The notes under the pieces were generated by a model that was given only the letters and a program-made list of their open reading frames with translations, searched no databases and had not been told where the DNA came from. From DUVY01 sp036562755 (GTDB lineage Bacteria; Bacillota; Clostridia; Christensenellales; DUVY01): a stretch of DNA of 9,640 nucleotides. Where the stretch lies: the NCBI GenBank assembly GCA_036562755.1, contig DATCJN010000029.1, positions 1 through 9,640 of the forward strand, in the 5' to 3' direction. Below, one piece after another: positions 6,049-9,640 of this stretch (position 1 is its first letter; each line of letters begins with the position of its first letter). The translations under genes were made by a program, and so were the position numbers.

Positions 6049-6882
6049 TTATAAAACAACTTTTCCGTGCCGAACGCTGTGGCATTGAATATTAACCGCT
6101 ACGGGCAGCATGCCTATATGGGTAGCGTATTTTTCGATTGCTACGCTCAAGGCGGTGTTTTTGCCTCCAAAGCCTTGGATTCCGATTCCCAAACCGTTGA
6201 CAGCTTGTAAAATTTCTTGCTCCAACGCTTTTAGGTCTTCATCGTCCGAAGGCTGCCCGGTAGGACGCGTCAGGGCGTGTTTTGCCATAAGGCAGGCTTT
6301 TTCCATATCGCCGCCAATGCCTACGCCTATGATAATGGGCGGGCAGGGATTGGCTCCCGCTTTTTTTACGCAATCCAACACGCTGTCTATTATGCCTTGG
6401 CGGCCTTTTGAAGGCGTGAGCATGTACAAAGCGCTCATGTTTTCGCTGCCCGCGCCCTTGGCCAAATAATGTATAGTTAAGTTTTTGCCCTTTACTATTC
6501 GTGTATGAATGATGGCGGGGGCGTTGTCGTTATAATTAATTCTTGTGAGAGGGTCTAGGGTAGATTTTCTAAAATAATTTTCGGTATAGGCCTCTCTTAC
6601 CGCTTCGTTGATTATATCCTCTATATATCCGCCCGTTATGTGAACGTCTTGGCCAACTTCCAAAAAAAATACCGCAAGCCCTGTGTCCTGGCAAGGCGGG
6701 ATATTGTTTTGTTTTGCGTAATCGATGTTTTCGATTATTTGGTCAAGCGCCCACTTGGCGTGTTCGTTTTCCTCTTTTAATTGATTCAAAACAGCGCATG
6801 CTTGGCTTTCTATATTGATTTGGCTGGTTACGATAAGCTCTTTGACCGCGCTTAAGATTTGGTCGGTATGGATTTTTTTCAT
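6049..6882 (-). CDS. Class I fumarate hydratase, alpha subunit
   Basis: This 277-residue protein (family about 280) is the iron-sulfur catalytic subunit of the two-subunit class I fumarase. It interconverts fumarate and malate in the cytosol, usually as part of a partial or reductive TCA pathway in anaerobes. The three expected [4Fe-4S] cysteine ligands are visible: Cys64 in PPCQDTG, Cys180 in NPCPP and Cys267 in IQCHSVRH. Other signatures are KGAGSENMSAL (142-152), GVGIGGDMEKA (186-196) and GIGIQGFGGKNTALSV (232-247). The start ATG at 6882 is the only reasonable one: there is no in-frame Met before residue 149, and the N-terminus aligns with the family. It has no Shine-Dalgarno, and a TATAAT lies only 6 nt upstream (see promoter). 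The enzyme's labile cluster suggests an anaerobic or low-oxygen lifestyle. Confidence 0.93.
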   Translation of the reverse strand: MKKIHTDQILSAVKELIVTSQINIESQACAVLNQLKEENEHAKWALDQIIENIDYAKQNNIPPCQDTGLAVFFLEVGQDVHITGGYIEDIINEAVREAYTENYFRKSTLDPLTRINYNDNAPAIIHTRIVKGKNLTIHYLAKGAGSENMSALYMLTPSKGRQGIIDSVLDCVKKAGANPCPPIIIGVGIGGDMEKACLMAKHALTRPTGQPSDDEDLKALEQEILQAVNGLGIGIQGFGGKNTALSVAIEKYATHIGMLPVAVNIQCHSVRHGKVVL

Positions 6883-6888
6883 ACCGCA

Positions 6889-6916
6889 ATTATATCATAC
6901 AACCAAAAACCTTCAA
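6889..6916 (-). promoter_or_regulatory. Fumarase operon promoter, predicted leaderless start
   Basis: On the minus strand TTGAAG (plus 6911-6916) and TATAAT (plus 6889-6894) are 16 bp apart, with TG one base before the -10 (extended -10). Only six bases (TGCGGT) separate the -10 from the ATG at 6882. Transcription would therefore begin at or within a base or two of the start codon, giving a leaderless mRNA, in line with the absence of a Shine-Dalgarno sequence. The call rests on hexamer matches alone. Confidence 0.6.
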
Positions 6917-6922
6917 AATAAA

Positions 6923-6951
6923 TTGATTTAAACGGCTTTTGTTAGTATAAT
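6923..6951 (+). promoter_or_regulatory. Promoter of the walJ-CPBP operon
   Basis: TTGATT (6923-6928) and a perfect TATAAT (6946-6951) are separated by 17 bp. The predicted start near 6958 leaves a very short leader that begins just before the AAGGA ribosome binding site (6959-6963). It is divergent from the fumarase promoter, and the two -35 elements are only six bases apart. The two promoters could compete for RNA polymerase or share a regulator. Confidence 0.7.
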
Positions 6952-6970
6952 AACCCTTAAGGAAACAAAA

Positions 6971-7759
6971 ATGTCTTTTAATATATGCGTTTTAGCAAGC
7001 GGCAGCAAAGGCAACGCCGCGCTTATTTCTACCGATAAGACAAAAATTTTACTGGATGCAGGCATCAGCTGCCGGGAAATTGAACAAAAGCTAAAGTCTA
7101 TAGGACACAAGCCTCAAGAACTTGACGCCGTTTTGATTACCCATTGCCATTGGGATCATATAAGCGGCATAAAATCGCTGGTAAAAAAATATAATTTGTC
7201 TGTTTATACATATTACCGTAACTATTCTTGCCTGTCGTCCATAATAGGCGGCGGAAAAAACATAGTCGAACTTGACGGAAACGATTTTTTTATTAATGAA
7301 ATTACCGTTTCGCCCATTGAACTAATGCATGACGTGCATTGCTTTGGTTACAGCTTTTACAGCCGCGGCAAAAAGATTACCGTAATGACTGACGTGGGCA
7401 AAATAACCGATTATGTTAAAGACAGCGCCAAAGACAGCGATATACTAATGATAGAATCCAATCACGATTTGCAAAAGCTCTTATCAAATAAGAAATATCC
7501 GCAAACACTAAAGAATAGAATCCTATCGGATATGGGGCACCTGTCCAACGATTTATGCGCCAGCGCGCTTACCGATTTAATCACGCAAGGCGGAAGGCAG
7601 ATAATATTGGCTCATCTTTCCCAAGAAAATAACACGCCCGAACTCGCTTATACTATAACGGCCAATGCGTTAAAGGATAAAGGAATATCGGTAGGAAAGG
7701 ATGTAAGGCTTTGCGTAGCATCCCAATACGAAATAGGCGAAATTCTTTCGGTGGTTTAA
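6971..7759 (+). CDS. walJ: Metallo-beta-lactamase-fold hydrolase, WalJ/YycJ family
   Basis: A 262-residue cytosolic metallohydrolase (family about 264). WalJ (YycJ/VicX) is known from Bacillus and streptococci, often beside the WalKR two-component system. It has been linked to cell division-replication coordination and DNA repair, and 5'-3' exonuclease activity has been reported for a homologue. Visible features are the N-terminal LASGSKGNAALIS, the metal-binding motif THCHWDH (His58, His60, Asp62, His63), HDVHCFGY (120-127), MTDVG (139-143, Asp141), SNHD (163-166), GHLSN (189-193) and AHLSQENN (214-221). ATG 6971 follows AAGGA at 7 nt. It heads a tight operon with two CPBP membrane proteins, and walKR is not nearby in this window. 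Another MBL-fold nuclease role is possible, but the SGSKGN and GHLSN motifs favour WalJ. Confidence 0.9.
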   Translation: MSFNICVLASGSKGNAALISTDKTKILLDAGISCREIEQKLKSIGHKPQELDAVLITHCHWDHISGIKSLVKKYNLSVYTYYRNYSCLSSIIGGGKNIVELDGNDFFINEITVSPIELMHDVHCFGYSFYSRGKKITVMTDVGKITDYVKDSAKDSDILMIESNHDLQKLLSNKKYPQTLKNRILSDMGHLSNDLCASALTDLITQGGRQIILAHLSQENNTPELAYTITANALKDKGISVGKDVRLCVASQYEIGEILSVV

Positions 7760-7760
7760 A

Positions 7761-8891
7761 ATGAAAGATCAAAATTTAAGAAAAAAACTTAATCCCGTAG
7801 ACAGCAGCATCGGTTATTTAGGGGGAATTTTAGCCTTAACTGTCGCAACTTATATTATAACTATTATAATATTGCTTGTGTATTTGGATGCGGCATTAAC
7901 CGACAGCGGCGCTGTGGATAAACTAATGGAAGACCCCGTTTCATTCGCTATTATAACTTTGGTGTCGCAGCTTGCGTTGTTTGGCTTCGTCCTTATTTTT
8001 ACCAAATTGCGCAAAATCGACTTTTTTGAAGCTTACCAAATCAAAAAAGCGCCTAAAATTTCTGTAATAGCCATAATTCCTTTTTTGGCCTTGTTTTTGA
8101 TTTTAAGCGATTTGCCTATGCTTTCCGCGCTCGACGATATTTTTAGGCGCATAAATTACCGCCCTTCGGAAGCGAACATTGCCGCGTTTCTTAACAATCC
8201 ATGGGGTTTTTTATTAATAGTAATTCTTGTCTGCGCGCTGCCCGCGCTGTTTGAGGAACTTATTTTTAGGGGAATAGTATTACAAGGCTTGGCGTCCAGA
8301 TATAGACCTACGGTGGCAATTTTATTAAGCGCGCTTGCGTTTAGCCTGACGCATATGTCTCCCGCGCAAACAGCGCATCAGTTTGTAATAGGCGTCGCTC
8401 TGGGGTATATAGTTTTGGCTACCAAATCGATTTGGTCGGGAGTATTGCTGCATTTTTGCAATAATTTATGGGCGCTGCTTATGGAAATTATTCCCGCCAA
8501 ATATTTGACTTTTCCTTGGCTGGATAATATGGCGTTTATATATATCGGCGGAATATTTTTTGCGATTTTAGGACTTATCGCCTTTTGTTTGGCGGTTGAT
8601 TTTGCCAATAAAAACGTTTCTGAAGGAATCTTGGCCCAATCAATTAAAAGATTTGTAAAACGCGAAAAATATACAGGATATAGTATCAACTACGATGTTG
8701 TTCTGCCTCCGCCCCCGACCTTCGCGGCGTTGATGCCTATGACGGAAGAAGATTATAATAACTATTTAATAGCTAAGCAAAAACGAGGCAAGAGACTGTT
8801 TATAGGATTGTTTGTGACTGCGGTAGCCATTTGCTTGGCTTCATGGTTTTTATCGTTATTTTCAGTAATAGTTGAAAGTTGGATGATGTGA
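7761..8891 (+). CDS. CPBP-family intramembrane protease (CaaX/Abi) with C-terminal extension
   Basis: A 376-residue polytopic membrane protein with the three CPBP motifs: FEELIFRG (Glu165, Glu166, Arg170), FSLTHMSPAQ (His198) and LLHFCNNLW (His231, Asn235). These residues form the active site in related Rce1-like glutamate intramembrane proteases. Hydrophobic segments lie near residues 20-42, 61-80, 100-118, 148-163, 184-197, 206-221, 225-242 and 257-280. After the core there is a roughly 65-residue soluble stretch (281-345) with a PPPP run (316-319) and charged residues, then one more membrane segment (346-370). It begins 1 nt after the walJ stop with only a weak GGTGG site, so translation is probably coupled. 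CPBP proteins serve in prenyl-protein processing, bacteriocin maturation or immunity, and envelope regulation; no bacteriocin gene is visible, so the substrate is unknown. Confidence 0.88.
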   Translation: MKDQNLRKKLNPVDSSIGYLGGILALTVATYIITIIILLVYLDAALTDSGAVDKLMEDPVSFAIITLVSQLALFGFVLIFTKLRKIDFFEAYQIKKAPKISVIAIIPFLALFLILSDLPMLSALDDIFRRINYRPSEANIAAFLNNPWGFLLIVILVCALPALFEELIFRGIVLQGLASRYRPTVAILLSALAFSLTHMSPAQTAHQFVIGVALGYIVLATKSIWSGVLLHFCNNLWALLMEIIPAKYLTFPWLDNMAFIYIGGIFFAILGLIAFCLAVDFANKNVSEGILAQSIKRFVKREKYTGYSINYDVVLPPPPTFAALMPMTEEDYNNYLIAKQKRGKRLFIGLFVTAVAICLASWFLSLFSVIVESWMM

Positions 8892-8892
8892 T

Positions 8893-9640
8893 ATGTTGAA
8901 CGAAAATAATTTGTCAATCAGCTCAAAAACTCATATGAGAAATAATTTTAACTTAGCCTCCATAGGCATGCTTATAGCCGCGGTGGGATTGATTATTGTT
9001 AGGATAATGTTCGGGCTAGGATGGTTTAGCGCGCTGCCCGAAGCCGTATATGATACTTTGGGTTCGTTCTTAATCCAAGTTGTTATCATATTAGGCGGCG
9101 GATTGATAGCTCTAATCATTCAGCAAAGGATATATAATAATAGATTTAACCAAGAACCTAAAACCTTAAAAGAAAGGTTTAGAGAAATGGGCTTTAGAAC
9201 GCCCCGAAAATATCTTATCCCGCTCTCTTTCGTTCTTGGAATATTGTTTGTAGTTATGAACGTGGGAGTGGCTTACATCAATAATTTTATTTTATATATT
9301 TTGGGATACAACTTTTCCGCTCCCGCGCCCGAACCGACGGGCGGAATATGGCTGTTCTTCCTTGCGCTCTTTAATACCGCCGTTTTGCCCGGTATCTGCG
9401 AGGAGTTTTTAAACCGCGGGATAATTTTGCGCGGTTTAAGAGACACGTTTAAAGATAGAACGGCTATTATTATTTCCGCGCTTTTATTTGGTTTAATGCA
9501 TGCCAACATAGAACAAACATTATATACCTTTGTGGGCGGAATAATTTTAGCTTTGCTTACCGTCAAAACCAGGTCAATCTTTCCCGCTATGATTATTCAT
9601 TTCGTAAATAACGGCGTAAATGTTTTTATATCCCACGCTT
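8893..9640 (+). CDS. Second CPBP-family intramembrane protease (partial, runs off right edge)
   Basis: An open frame from ATG 8893 to the window end (249 residues, no stop), starting 1 nt after the stop of the preceding CPBP gene. All three motifs are present: GICEEFLNRG (Glu170, Glu171, Arg175), FGLMHANIEQ (His203) and IIHFVNNGVN (His236, Asn240). Membrane segments lie near 22-42, 58-78, 108-130, 150-166, 190-202, 208-222 and 228-245. It differs from its neighbour in sequence, with a longer basic cytosolic loop (80-107) and a PAPEPTG linker (144-150), so it is not a recent tandem copy. There is no good Shine-Dalgarno (only GGAT at 8881-8884), so translational coupling is likely. The C-terminus is beyond the window. 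The conserved residues suggest an active enzyme; the substrate is unknown. Confidence 0.87.
   Translation, partial: MLNENNLSISSKTHMRNNFNLASIGMLIAAVGLIIVRIMFGLGWFSALPEAVYDTLGSFLIQVVIILGGGLIALIIQQRIYNNRFNQEPKTLKERFREMGFRTPRKYLIPLSFVLGILFVVMNVGVAYINNFILYILGYNFSAPAPEPTGGIWLFFLALFNTAVLPGICEEFLNRGIILRGLRDTFKDRTAIIISALLFGLMHANIEQTLYTFVGGIILALLTVKTRSIFPAMIIHFVNNGVNVFISHA

Noticed and set aside
6110..6469. 119-codon plus-strand ORF opposite the fumarase alpha gene
   Set aside because: It is antisense to a well-supported gene with conserved cysteine motifs, has no ribosome binding site, and its product matches no family I recognise.
7761..9640. CPBP pair as an abortive-infection or bacteriocin-immunity system
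   Set aside because: There is no bacteriocin precursor, ABC exporter or phage-defence gene nearby, and base composition looks like the neighbours; the family name alone is not evidence.

Overview
This window looks like chromosomal DNA of a low-to-moderate-GC Gram-positive bacterium, most likely an uncultured clostridia-like Bacillota. The evidence is the 16S 3' end with a CCTCC anti-Shine-Dalgarno core, strong GGAGG-type ribosome binding sites, the Firmicutes-type gene order L7Ae-rpsL-rpsG-fusA-tuf, a two-subunit class I fumarase, and a WalJ/YycJ homologue. I cannot name a genus from the sequence alone.

Layout. Bases 1-250 are the 3' end of a 16S rRNA gene. No 23S, 5S or tRNA follows. A structured trailer of about 165 nt runs into a strong intrinsic terminator (416-446), so this 16S appears to stand alone. 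After tandem promoter candidates (the best is TTGACT-17-TATAAT at 524-552) and a leader with two hairpins comes the str operon: an L7Ae-family RNA-binding protein, rpsL (S12), rpsG (S7), fusA (EF-G) and tuf (EF-Tu). It ends at a terminator (5452-5494) that probably works in both directions. The rpoB-rpoC genes that usually precede this block in Bacillota are absent; the 16S gene is in their place.

Convergent to tuf, on the minus strand, is a two-gene operon for the alpha and beta subunits of an iron-sulfur (class I) fumarate hydratase. Its apparent promoter lies so close to the alpha start codon that the mRNA would be leaderless or nearly so. Divergent from it, on the plus strand, is a tightly packed operon (1-nt gaps) of walJ, encoding a metallo-beta-lactamase-fold hydrolase, and two different CPBP-family (CaaX protease/bacteriocin-processing type) integral membrane proteins. 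The second of these runs off the right edge.

Functionally, the left half is translation machinery (rRNA, ribosomal proteins, elongation factors), the middle is central carbon metabolism, and the right is a probable cell-envelope/DNA-maintenance hydrolase linked to membrane proteases. Most of the window is housekeeping. I see no convincing new system such as a defence island, mobile element or CRISPR array. The points worth a second look are the unlinked 16S, an S12 with arginine at the streptomycin-associated position 88, several structured leaders and gaps in the str operon, the predicted leaderless fumarase transcript, and the walJ-CPBP-CPBP cluster.
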